Shown here: positions 36,258-47,381 of the stretch, in pieces
Layout: every line of letters begins with the position of its first letter
Position numbering within the stretch: position 1 is the first letter of the stretch
The notes under the pieces: model-generated
Databases searched by the model: none
Told to the model about the DNA's origin: nothing
The model's input: only the letters and a program-made list of their open reading frames with translations
Program-made: the position numbers and the translations under genes
From: Oasisia sp. SBJ-2009
Lineage: Eukaryota; Annelida; Polychaeta; Sabellida; Siboglinidae
DNA length: 64,000 bases
Direction: 5' to 3'
Assembly: GCA_964017155.1 (NCBI GenBank)
Contig: OZ024860.1
Span: 52,373,556 to 52,437,555, forward strand

Positions 36258-37038
36258 ATGGCGTACGCCAGGCACGGCGGTTCGTTTTGCTCAGCCTTTG
36301 GCTGCAGCAACAACAAAAGCGTCATGCAACGCAGAGCTTTCGTTCTTCAGATTCCCGAAAGATAAAGACAGGTAGGCATTAAATCAATACAAACTAAAAA
36401 GAAATGCCATGCATAACACACATAAATGCAACGCCTCGACACGCCCCCCCCCCCCCCCCCCCCCAGTCAGTGTCAGACTGATGACAGCTGGTGATGTAAA
36501 CAAAAACACTCCGTATGGCTGGACGGGTTTAGTAGTAGTTGGGCCAAGTAATAGTACTGTCGTGGGCGGGGGGGGGGGGGGGGGTGGTTATCAATGACAA
36601 TAAATTAACAGTATGTCCCAGCGGATCTTGTGGATGGCTGAACTAAGAGTAAATATCACTGACACTGTATCATGTATCCAGACTGGCCTACTTGTCCTTG
36701 TACATGTACATGGTGTATCAAAATTCTAGATAATAGAATAGGTGCCTTGGCAAAATATTAGCAATAAATGTGTAATACTGGCTGTAATTCAATGTTTTTG
36801 CACTTCTTATTTCAGGAGTAAGCGATGGGTTATAAACTCTAGAAGGGAAGATCTGTTGAAAAGAGACTGCGGGTATCTCGATAACAACTGCCGGATGTGC
36901 GCTAAACACTTCACCGAGTCACAGTTTATTAATGCCAACAGCCGTGACAAGCTGGTATGGGATGCAGTTCCCACGTTATTCAACTGCAATCAATCAGATC
37001 GCCAGAAAGAACGCAAGCCCCCCAAGGATAGAACTTAA
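36258..37038 (+). pseudogene. THAP-domain gene remnant, copy 1
   Basis: Exon 1 (36,258-36,371) starts at ATG in ACATGG context: MAYARHGGSFCSAFGCSNNK, with the first two Cys of the zinc finger. After a 1-nt shift in an A4 run near 36,317 it gives AELSFFRFPKDKD. It ends at a GT donor. Exon 2 (36,816-37,038, after TTCAG) continues in phase: RSKRWVINSRREDLLKRDCG, CRMCAKHFTESQF (Cys-x2-His) and LVWDAVPTLF, the AVPTLF box that closes THAP domains. A TAA at 37,036 stops it soon after the domain. THAP domains bind DNA in P-element transposases and in host factors. Shared frameshift and early stop argue for a pseudogene, unless exon 1 is used differently. Intron 36,372-36,815 holds the C and G runs. 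Confidence 0.8.
36444..36584. repeat. C21 and G17 homopolymers in intron
   Basis: C run 36,444-36,464 and G run 36,568-36,584 about 100 bp apart, able to pair with each other. In the second segment copy they are C13 (45,340-45,352) and G12 (45,460-45,471). Confidence 0.95.
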
Positions 37039-37914
37039 ACTTCTGAGCATGTAGTTGAGCAAGATACTTCAGTCCTGGTAAAATAAATGTTCTTGATTAT
37101 ATTAATGTCAGACCAGATGATTGTATTGTTGTAAATTGCTTGAGACAGTTGACTAGATATATAGTACATCACCATACAGTATACATATAGCCCTGGCTGG
37201 ATAAGGTATAAGAGGGGTTATACATGTGTTTTACATAATCAACTGATAACATTAGTATGTTTCAATAATTGTAACGTTTTTGTGAGAACACCGAAATAAT
37301 TCTGTATGTCATTTGGACACTAAATATTGTAAATGGCAACCAACATTTTGGCTATATTTTGCTGTCACACGATATGAATTGCAAACTATGCCAATTCAAT
37401 GAAACTGAAGACTAACTATAATGAATATTGTGAACAAATGTACATGTAGCTAACAATGTATTGACATTTTAATACTGGCACATATTCTTTTACTTTTTGT
37501 GTGGCGCATGATGACTATCATGTATCAATATACAGCACAAGTTGTATGTATCATATGCATCTTTCATCTGCGAAATTACATTAATTCTGAACATAGATGG
37601 ACATGTGCAGACATTATTTATTTGTAGACGTGTGTGTCAAAAATAAAAAATAAATGATATGTATTTGATAAATGAAAGATGATGTTGAATACTTTCTGCA
37701 AATGTTGGCAAAACAAACCAAATTGGCATGTTTTTGGGCTCATTTGAAGTGTATGCTAACTTCAATATCTGTACCCATGCTATTAATGCCTACAATAAAT
37801 GTATTATTGTACCCATGTCTTTTTTGTTCATGTTTTTGATCTGTTTCAGAATAGGAATGAAATATTTCTAAAAATTGGGATTGGACAGTAACTGTCTGAA
37901 GTGAATTATATTGA

Positions 37915-38490
37915 TTGATTGATTGATTTATTAAGAAATCCACCTTCAGTAATAAACTGTTGAGGTGGAGCCTTCAGACATTAAAAATACAAAAGTATGC
38001 AATGGTGTAAAAAAAATACAATTTAAACATATCATGAAAACAAGTTATGCATATGACTAGGAATAGACACATAATTTAACGCACACACAACTGTATGACA
38101 AAGTATTAAAATAGAGGAACACATAAACCACAGGGAGGCCTATATGATGGTGTTGGCAATTTGGGCGGGTGTAGGTTTAGCATGTTTAGGTGAGATGTTA
38201 AACATTGATTGATTTATTAAGGAATCCACGTTCAGTAATAAAACTGCCTTCAGACATTAAAATTACAAAAGTATGCAATGGTGTAAACAAATACAATTTA
38301 AACATCATGAAAACAAATTATGAATATGACTAGGAATAGACACATAATTTAACGCACACACAACTGTATGACAAAGTGTTAAAATAGAGGAACACATAAA
38401 CCACAGGGAGGCATATATGATGGTGTTGGCAATTTGGGCGGGTGTAGGTTTAGCATGTTTAGGTGAGATGTTAAACATCACGTGTACCAA
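37915..38490. repeat. 290-bp unit tandemly doubled in copy 1
   Basis: Two successive units, each beginning GATTGATTTATTAAG and ending GTTTAGGTGAGATGTTAAAC. The second segment copy has only one. On the minus strand the unit ends AATAAATCAATCAATC, like a LINE/SINE tail or a 3' UTR end. It forms the 3' flank of the convergent exon at 38,686-38,832. Confidence 0.85.
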
Positions 38491-38685
38491 AACAAGAAGT
38501 AAATATGATTAGAATACAAAGATTGAAAGTAGTAGAAAAAGACACTTAGGGCTACATCATAATTTACTGTACATACATACAATGCAAACATACTTACAAT
38601 GGACCAGTTGTGTGTCCATAGGCAGTACATGTATCAAGATGTATATATAAAACCGGAAAATGTCAACAAATTTTAAAATGCACTT

Positions 38686-38832
38686 TCAGGCTATGGACAT
38701 AATTATTGACTGCAGCATATCTTCAGCTGACAGGGAGAGGTTGTCTGGGGACATGGTAAAGAAAGAACCAGGCATAATGATCATATCTGAGATTTCATGA
38801 ATCCTATCATAAAGTAGCCGTGAAATGACCAT
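38686..38832 (-). CDS. Short convergent coding exon (unknown)
   Basis: A 48-codon minus-strand frame from ATG 38,832 to TGA 38,686: MVISRLLYDRIHEISDMIIM, then PGSFFTMSPDNLSLSAEDML and QSIIMSIA. The composition is protein-like and the frame is clean, as for a terminal exon. A possible poly(A) signal (AATAAA on the minus strand) lies downstream near 37,930 and 38,215. It faces the THAP gene tail to tail. No family is recognised. The second segment copy keeps only the last 31 codons. It could be the end of the second gene of a two-gene DNA transposon; that is a guess. Confidence 0.4.
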   Translation of the reverse strand: MVISRLLYDRIHEISDMIIMPGSFFTMSPDNLSLSAEDMLQSIIMSIA

Positions 38833-39055
38833 AACATATTATATATTTGTGAAAATCAATATATTTGGCGCATAAAAATATCAAATTGTTAACTTTACAT
38901 GTCCACCCCCATCCCCCGACACACACACACCCCAAGTCAACGTACGAGCAGTCGATCGCTTTTTAACCAAATGAATGAAAGCACGCCGGTTTGCTTATGA
39001 ACTCGCATGACACCCAGCCGCTTGGTGCGCCACCGACGTCATCGACTATGAAACA
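38833..39055. other. No recognised gene
   Basis: Short unassigned stretch with a small CCCC/CACA-rich patch near 38,900-38,935. Confidence 0.4.
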
Positions 39056-39059
39056 CCAA

Positions 39060-40175
39060 TACAAGGGATGCGTCGACACATAGCCGCGAGAGGGACGTGT
39101 GTACATTCAGTTCAACAACTGCGCCAAAAGGAACGGGACAGCTACAAAAATGTCTGAAGAATGCCTCCGCATTTATTCGACAATCTGCTTGCCATTGTAA
39201 CGCCACTTAGAGAGCGGCAATCTCACTAGGACATTGTTACATCGTAAACACTTGGAGCTTCGCCGACAACATTCACGGTGATATGGCTTGCGCATTTAAC
39301 CAACTGTAATCTTCCAGCGAATAACTGCACAGCTTTGGACACTGTTTTATAAAAGCACAACCAACGTTATTTTTAAACGCGCGTTATGTTGAACTCAAAT
39401 CAGTCGCACCCAATGAATTCGTCAAAATATAGATTTACCGCTAGCGCCGCTATGCGGATTTTAAGGTTATATATGCGCCCGGTGGCGGCGCCTCGAGCGG
39501 TAGCATTTATAAGACAAAATGGCGATCCCATCGGAAGCAGGAAATTAAATTATGCAGACATTTTATTTATTTATGGCACCGTCTTTTTAAATAAGCGACA
39601 GAAAACGATGATGACCAATGACTAGGCATTTATAGGACAGAAAACAATTTAACATTATAGTTACTAAATATAAAAAAGAAATTGTGTGGTTTGACGAGGC
39701 AAGAAAACTAAAAACAGATGCGAGCCTAGACTTAAGTCGCAGTCTGCCATATGATCGCGCCTTGCCTTCTTATTGGCCAACTTACCGTCGACTGTCATGT
39801 TATGAATAAAATAACAGAACACACCAGCCGACTCGTCATCGGATATACGCCGATTCGTCTCAGCCGACATCGGATACGTCCTTATATAAAGCCGCCTGCA
39901 GATTAACGTCGACTGCCGATTCAACATTTGAATCGGCGTTAATCGGCGGAATAAGGCGGACCGTCGGCTTAAGCACACACCTACGGACTGCAGTCGACCG
40001 ACTGAGTTTACGCCGACTAGTTGGTAGGTGTGTGCTTAGCTAAATAATGCTAAACACATTACTACCGACTAACGCCGACTTCAATTGGCAGTCGGCATAA
40101 AAATCAGTTGGTGCTAAACGCCAGTTAGTTCCGCCGACTAACGCCAACTTTGGCCAGCACACATCAGCCAGCACC
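39060..40175 (+). mobile_element. Harbinger-like unit, copy 1
   Basis: Diverged tandem partner of 40,210-41,195 (offset 1,166 bp; shared words AGCTACAAAAATGTCT, ACCGCTAGCGCCGCTATGCG, GCGGCGCCTCGAGCGGTAGC). From ATG 39,161, MPPHLFDNLLAIVTPLRER resembles the FDxLLxxVxPxL start of PIF/Harbinger transposases, then stops. The right part is packed with GTCGGCGT/ACGCCGAC inverted words. Probably a non-autonomous derivative; the family call is tentative. Confidence 0.45.
39970..40038. repeat. 15-bp inverted repeats at unit end
   Basis: TAAGCACACACCTAC (39,970-39,984) and its exact complement GTAGGTGTGTGCTTA (40,024-40,038), around a GTCGAC/CGACT-rich loop. They may be the transposon terminal inverted repeats. 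Confidence 0.85.
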
Positions 40176-40209
40176 TACCGACTAACGCCGACCGTCGGCT
40201 CCATAAAAT

Positions 40210-41195
40210 CAATTAAATATGCGTCGACGTCGATATATAGCGGCGAGAGAGTCGGACGAGGCGCATATACATTTAGTGCAAGAACAACGCTAAAAGGAAA
40301 GGGACAGCTACAAAAATGTCTTAAGAAGGCCACCTCACTTGTTCGACAATCTGCCGACGATGGTAGCGCCACTTCTACAAAGGGAAAATGCGCGGTAGAG
40401 AGCGGCGATCTCACCAGGAGACTGTTACATCGTAAACACAGGGAGCTTCGAAGTCAGCCTTCACGATGATGTCTTGCGCATTTAATCAAATGTAATCTTC
40501 CAGCGAATAATTCCACAACATCGAACACTGTTTTTTATCAGCACAAGCAACCTTATATTTAAAAGCACGTTATGTTGAAGTCGAATCAGTCGCATCCATT
40601 GAATTCTTCAAAAAAAGAGTTACCGCTAGCGCCGCTATGCGGATTGTAAGATTATATATGCGCCCGGTAGCGGCGCCTCGAGCGGTAGCGTTTTTTATAA
40701 GACTAAATGACGATTCCCACCGGAAGCTGGAAATAAATTCATGCAGAACGTATATTTATTTACCTCTTTCTAAAATGTTAGGTATTCGCCATTTTAGTAA
40801 ATAAAAAAAATATTAAAATAAAAAATGCAAGTTGGTTTGAAATATAAAAAAGACGCGGACATAGCCTGATGTTGAGACCATGTGATCACGTGTTGAATTC
40901 TTATTGGCCAAGTTACCAAACGACTGTCGTGTTACGAAATAAAATCAGCACACATCAGCCGACTCGGCATCGGATATACGCTGATTCGTCACATCAGACA
41001 CGGGATACGTCCTAATCTAACACCGACAGCAAACTAGCGTCGAGTGCCGATTCAACAATTGAATCGGCGTTAATCGGCGAAACAAGGCCGACCGTCCGCG
41101 TAAATGCCAGCACACATCTATTGAATGCAGTCGACCGACTGAGTTTACGTCGACTAGTCGTAGGTCTGTGCTGAAAATCGGTAGGTGTGTTCGTA
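40210..41195 (+). mobile_element. Harbinger-like unit, copy 2
   Basis: Second unit, with PPHLFDNLPTMVAPLLQREN, a stop, then RAAISPGD near 40,330-40,425. This extends the transposase-like start to the RxAIxPxE block. The rest has no open frame. It ends near 41,195 with GGTAGGTGTGTTC, similar to the junction word of copy 1. Confidence 0.45.
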
Positions 41196-41199
41196 GCAT

Positions 41200-42300
41200 T
41201 ATTATAAGGTTCTTTCAGTTTTACAATCGGAAGGACACCGGTTCGATAATGAAACGAATCCACTCATATTTGTGTTCACATTTGTTATGTTTTCACAAAC
41301 TAAGAATTACAAATGAAATCATTCTAAATCAATGAATAATGTACTGCTTGTGTTGTTATTGTTGTAGTAATTATTTATTCCCGAAAGAAAATGAAAATAT
41401 GGGAGAGCGCGGCTAGTTGTAATAAAAACAACAAGTGTCAGGATTGCGAGTGGGTTTATTGTCTGATCAAACCTTCTTTCAGCCAAACTGTCCCCACAAA
41501 TCTCCCGCAATGCCGTGCAATGGCAAACGGGTGCAAGTGACATTTTTATCGAAATTAAGTTAACATCATTTTGTCGGAAAATAGCTCAGATGAGCTAATG
41601 TTATCAAATTCGCATGTAAACCGACGTTAAAATAAAGCTTCTTGTATCTTGCATCACAATGTCTCATTTTTGACCATGTTCCTTAATACCATTGTAACAA
41701 AATTCACAGCTGTTAGATTCGCTAGAAATGACAAGGCAGAAGGGTGCAAGTGACAATGGAATTGTACTTTTCAATGACAAAAGGGAGTAAGTGAATTGTC
41801 CAACGGCGTTTAGCGTTTTATGACAACATGGCCAATCAACGCGCTGCTCTCTAATTCAGCGAAGCAGGAGAATATGCAACAACGTATTTTGCGAATACAA
41901 TTCGCTATTTGATGGATAAATACATAATAAATACATTTGTTAAATTGCATTATTACCTTTACAGTGAGAAAAAAACATACTGGCTTATGTCAAGACCGGG
42001 CTATAAGGGACTGTAGACAAACATCGGCCGTTAATTGTTTTATCAATATAGCGAATTATGGCACAACGTTTATTAATTAACATACATATTGGAAATCGTT
42101 GCTCTCTTTTGTTAGACCCCGTCAAGCCAAAGCCAGGTGCCTAAAACGAGAATGACCACGTCCCACAAAGTGTCGTACGAGAAAGATGTAGGAAAGGTGG
42201 AGAAATACCGAATATTGGCCGCAATAGCAACAAGAAATGTCTCAAAAAAGATAATGAAAGAAGGCAGAGCGGAGGTTACACACACAATTCTGGAGCATGA
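41200..42300. other. No recognised gene
   Basis: AT-rich; no coding or repeat match found. Confidence 0.45.
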
Positions 42301-42359
42301 CATGTACACACATACACACATACACACATACACGCATACACACACGCACACGCACATTA
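42301..42359. repeat. ACACAT microsatellite
   Basis: Units of ACACAT and related ACACGC over about 58 bp. Confidence 0.9.
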
Positions 42360-44180
42360 AAAACTAGTTTCGCTATAGTTTATTAAATAATGCACCATCC
42401 CGGTCCGCGGACTAGATCTAGAATAGAGTCTAGATACTAAGTCCAAAAAAGGCAAAATAGTGTTTACATTTCAAACCTGTGTCGCGTTTTGCGGTGAAAT
42501 CTTGAGTTGACAATGGCAATACCGGGTAATTGACCAAATGTGATTTCCAAGACCAGCCGGATCGACTGATCGGTGATAAGCAGATATAAACGCACGAGCC
42601 ACGACCTATCACTGTAATGGAACACATGTCATATCCATAACTAGTGTAACTTCCACAAGTCTGACCCAAGAACGCTCGGGGAATGGCGTACTACGTCGTC
42701 GTCGCTCGTCGACTCTACTCACTACTGCCTTCAATGTCGTTGACATTGACAATGAGTTTCTAATTTGCTTTTGCAAATGCCAAATAGCTTGCCGTCAACA
42801 ATAAAAACTGTAAACTTGGCACATAATTACTAATCCAACTCACGCTCGACCTCACTCAGCCTAGGATGACAATGAAGCACTTAGTTCCATATCGGAAACA
42901 AAATACAATCAGTGCCGGAAAACCCGCGAAAGAAAGGTTCCTGTCAAAAAGTTGGGGAGCGGGAGCATAACGTAATTTAGCGCGTCCGGAAACGACGCAT
43001 CATGTGACATCATCACGTTTATACTACAGTTACATACATAGAAACGAAGAGGTATTCTGGAGTTCACTGGAAAATTTGATTGAATACATATGTTCTTTGC
43101 CATGTAACGTCCTACCTCGAAGGAGCAAAAGAGGTGGCCAAGGCCAAGCAAAATGTGATGTGGCCAAGCCAAATCAGTTTAGTGTAGGCACTATATCGAC
43201 TAATACATGACATTTTGGAGGCTGCATAGCACGCTTTGCCCTAAATCCGGCACAGCACAGCGTCAATGACATGTACAATTCGCACGAGAACGATGATTTG
43301 TAATGCATGGTTTTCTCGTGGAGGGGGTATTACAAATTCGGGATGTTGTAATATTTAGAACCGACGGTTTCGCAATATAATGTTCAGTGTTGCTTGGGAA
43401 GGTTTTAGAAAAAATTGAAAAAGGATTTTTTTCTGAGATGATTCTTCTGATTATTTTCTGATTTGTTGTAGTGCAAAACCCCTACTGGGGCATCACGCAC
43501 TAGTGTGGTTATCAGAATGCTGCAACCCAAAACATATAGCATTAAAACACATCATCAGAGGACTCCCGCAGAATAAGTGAAAAATAATATTTAAAAAACG
43601 ACCAAAATTTAAAACGAACACGTGACCTCAGATTCAATGTGTATTTCTACTGTAAAAATGCGTCGTCAAGTCCACTGTGAACGTGAGATAGCCTAAAAAC
43701 GTTCCCTTCTAGTGGCTGCTAAATGTAATGGAAAGGCCGTTCTGAGTGTTAATCGTTTTACTAAGAAAACTCCATAAATTGTAAACACAACACTCGACCA
43801 TATCCCCATTGATATATTTTGTGAGTGCTGTTCAGAACGCCGCATTGATTAACGCGCCGCGGATTATAGGCATAATTGAATAATTAAACGCAACCATTCC
43901 ACGACGTGCACCTTACAATAAGCCGACTAGAGTAATTAGATCAATGTGATTACCGCAGGCGCCTGCCCGCTAAGGTCAGTGCTTACGTCACGGCGACGTA
44001 GTCCGTTGGCGTAAGAAGAAACCATTCATTGGGGACAAACGATTCACCATCGTAATAATCGCCGAGTCATAAAACACTCTACACGTCAGCAAAAGATGTT
44101 CACCATATTTTTTAACACGTGAATATGCGTGCCTGCGTGCTTCCGTAATGCGTGCATCTAAGTGTGGCTGGTCAATGCGT
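42360..44180. other. No recognised gene
   Basis: Stops in all frames; short ORFs (42,430-42,669 minus, 42,909-43,172 minus) have no recognisable motif. Confidence 0.45.
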
Positions 44181-44204
44181 GTCAATTTGGTGTGTTGTGC
44201 GTGC

Positions 44205-44233
44205 ATGAGTGTGTGCGTGTGTGCGTGAGTGAG

Positions 44234-44281
<48 letters not shown>

Positions 44282-44285
44282 TGAG
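44205..44285. repeat. (GTGC)n microsatellite
   Basis: About 80 bp of GTGC/GTGA tetranucleotides, purest at 44,236-44,281. Confidence 0.97.
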
Positions 44286-44814
44286 TGATTGAGTGCGTGA
44301 TGAATGCAGGCATGAGGTCACGCGCGCAAGTGTACGTGCGATGTAATTTATTATTATTCCAGAAATGGAAGAGACGACTACTGGCGACGCATGCCGTTTT
44401 ATGGGTAACATATTTAATTAGTGACATATTTATGGGTACTTGAACAAACCTCTGTTTGTGAGAACGTATACAATGTGAACATTTATGAAGCATTTAGATA
44501 GCGATCTAATGGTTAGGTCTAATTCTTCAAACGAATTCTTCAAACGAAGCAACACGACATGAAAGAATACTTTTTTAATGTTCACGTGTAATAAGTCACA
44601 AAATGAACCGCACGTTTTCGAGAGAATATTTTTGTTCAACTGTTCAGCCGTTGGATTACAGGTGTGTGCGCTGAGCCTACTGAGTGAATACAATGCAGTT
44701 GTGTAGCCTGGCGATCCCTGTGCAAACGTCTGATTTTATAAGCTCAGCCAACGAAATGAGGAGTGTAATTGGCCTATAATTAAATTTGGGTGAGATCGGC
44801 CACACTTTATTCAT
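44286..44814. other. No recognised gene
   Basis: Unassigned AT-rich DNA up to the second THAP segment. Confidence 0.45.
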
Positions 44815-45145
44815 GTTACGTGCAATGGCTAGGGCTAGTTTTGCATGACCATTTACACTGACTTGCAATGATGGTCGCTACTGCAAGGTAGTGATTCTCG
44901 TCTTGTGGTCGGTTATTATAATGGTTTATTCCAGTCCGTCTTGTGGCGCCACTGTTCTGGCTTTGCTTCTATTTCGGTTTATTTTATATAATTAGATTTA
45001 CCACTGCCCTGGTTGTAGGCCATCCCGGCTTATAGCAAAGACAATTAAAGGAAGACCAATCACATGCGCTGTTTCCCATTGGGCGGCATTTTTAAAACAT
45101 AGACCGCAGCGAACCAAGCGGCTGTGTTTCAAACGTCAGATCAAC

Positions 45146-46021
45146 ATGGCGTACGCCAGGCACGGCGGTTCGTTTTGCTCAGCCTTTGGCTGCAACAACA
45201 ACAAAAGCGTCATGCAACGCAGAGCTTTCGTTCTTCAGATTCCCGAAAGATAAAGACAGGTAGGCATTAAATCAATACAAACTAAAAATAAATGCCATGC
45301 ATAACACACATAAATACACAAATGCAACGCCTCGACACGCCCCCCCCCCCCCTCCCAGTCAGTGTCAGACTGATGTCAGCTGGTGATGTAAACAAAAACA
45401 CTCCGTATGGCTGGACGGGTTTAGTAGTAGTTGGGCCAAGTAATAGTACTGTCGTGGGCGGGGGGGGGGGGTGGTTATCAATGACAATAAATTAACAGTA
45501 TGTCCCAGCGGATCTTGTGGCTGGCTGAACTAAGAGTAAATATCACTGACACTGTATCATGTATCCAGACTGGCCTACTTGTCCTTGTTCATGTACATGG
45601 TGTATCAAAATTCTAGATAATAGAATAGGTGCCTTGGCAAAATATTAGCAATAAATGTGTAATACTGGCTGTAATTAAATGTTTTTGCACTTCTTATTGC
45701 AGGAGTAAGCGATGGGTTATAAACTCTAGTAGGGAAGATCTGTTGAAAAGAGACTGCGGGTATCTCGATAACAACTGCCGGATGTGCAATAAACACTTCA
45801 CCGAGTCACAGTTTATTAATGCCAACAGCCGTGACAAGCTGGTATGGGATGCAGTTCCCACGTTATTCAGCTGCAATCAATCAGATCGCCAGAAAGAACG
45901 CAAGCCCCCCAAGGATAGAACTTCATCTTCTGAGCATGTAGTTGAGCAAGGTACTTCAGTCCTGGTAAAATCAATGTTCTTGATTATATTCATGTCAGAC
46001 CAGATGATTGTATTGTTGTAA
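45146..46021 (+). pseudogene. THAP-domain gene remnant, copy 2
   Basis: Exon 1 45,146-45,259 and exon 2 45,703-46,021, split at the same place as copy 1. The zinc-binding set is CSAFGCNN, then CRMCNKHF, with AVPTLF retained. The A4-run frameshift in exon 1 is shared. Exon 2 lacks the TAA of copy 1 and runs on through SSSEHVVEQGTSVLVKS to 46,021, so this copy is less damaged downstream. A GTAAAA at 45,965 could be a donor to a further exon. Intron 45,260-45,702. Confidence 0.78.
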
Positions 46022-47285
46022 ATTGCTTGAGACAGTTGACTAGATATATAGTACATCACCATACAGTATACATATAGCCCTGGCTGGACTAAGGCATAAG
46101 AGGGGTTATACATGTGTTTTACATAATCAACTGATAACATTAGTATGTTTCAATAATTGTAACGTTTTTGTGAGAACACCGAAATAATTATGTATGTCAT
46201 TTGGACACTAAATATTGTAAATGGCAACCAACATTTTGGCTATATTTTGCTGTCACACGATATGAATTGCAAACTATGCCAATTCAATGAAACTGAAGAC
46301 TAACTATAATGAATATTGTGAACAAATGTACATGTAGCTAACAATGTATTGACATTTTAATACTGGCACATATTCTTTTACTTTTTGTGTGGCGCATGAT
46401 GACTATCATGTATCAATATACAGCACAAGTTGTATGTATCATATGCATCTTTCATCTGCGAAATTACATTAATTCTGAACATAGATGGACATGAGCAGAC
46501 ATTATTTATTTGTAGACGTGTGTGTCAAAAAAAAAAATGATATGTATTTGATAAATGAAAGATAATGTTGAATACTTTCTGCAAATGTTGGCAAAACAAA
46601 CCAAATTGGCATGTTTTTGGGCTCATTTGAAGTGTATGCTAACTTTAATATCTGTACCCATGCTATTAATGCCTACAATAAATGTATTATTGTACCCATG
46701 TCTTTTTTGTTCATGTTTTTGATCTGTTTCAGAATAGGAATGAAATATTTCTACAAATTGGGATTGGACAGTAACTGTCTGAAGTGAATTATATTGATTG
46801 ATTGATTTATTAAGAAATCCACGTTCAGTAATAAACTGTTGAGGTGGAGCCTTCAGACATTAAAAATACAAAAGTATGCAATGGTGTAAAAAAATACAAT
46901 TTAAACATATCATGAAAACAAGTTATGCATATGACTAGGAATAGACACATAATTTAACGCACACACAACTGTATGACAAAGTATTAAAATAGAGGAACAC
47001 ATAAACCACAGGGAGGCATATATGATGGTGTTGGCAGTTTGGGCGGGTGTAGGTTCAGCATGTTTAGGTGAGATGTTAAACATGACGTGTACCAAAACAA
47101 GAAGTAAATATGACTAGAATACAAAGATTGAAAGTAGTAGAAAAAGACACTTAGGGCTACATCATAATTTACTGTACATACATCCTTTCAAATTTACAAT
47201 GGACCAGTTTTGTGTCCATAGACAGTACATGTATCAAGATGTATATATAAAACCGGAAAATGTCAACAAATTTTAAAATGCACTT

Positions 47286-47381
47286 TCAGGCTATGGACAT
47301 AATTATTGACTGCAGCATATCTTCAGCTGACAGGGAGAGGTTGTCTGGGGACATGGTAAAGAAAGAACCAGGCATAATGCA
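47286..47381 (-). pseudogene. Truncated convergent exon, copy 2
   Basis: Keeps the final 31 codons (PGSFFTMSPDNLSLSAEDML onward, stop at 47,286) of the exon at 38,686-38,832. The frame upstream of the duplication edge hits stops. Confidence 0.45.

Larger units (their letters stand above)
35930..38784. repeat. THAP segment, direct duplicate copy 1
   Basis: Matches 44,815-47,381 along its whole length with few mismatches. Shared start TTACGTGCAATGGCTAGGGC; shared end AGAACCAGGCATAATG. Flanks differ. Copy 1 is about 290 bp longer because of an internal tandem duplication at about 37,915-38,490. Confidence 0.95.
44815..47381. repeat. THAP segment, direct duplicate copy 2
   Basis: Second copy of 35,930-38,784, same orientation, about 8.9 kb away, with shorter homopolymers and a single 290-bp unit. 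Its right end cuts the convergent exon, whereas copy 1 keeps the exon reading on. Copy 1 is therefore closer to the source. Confidence 0.95.
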
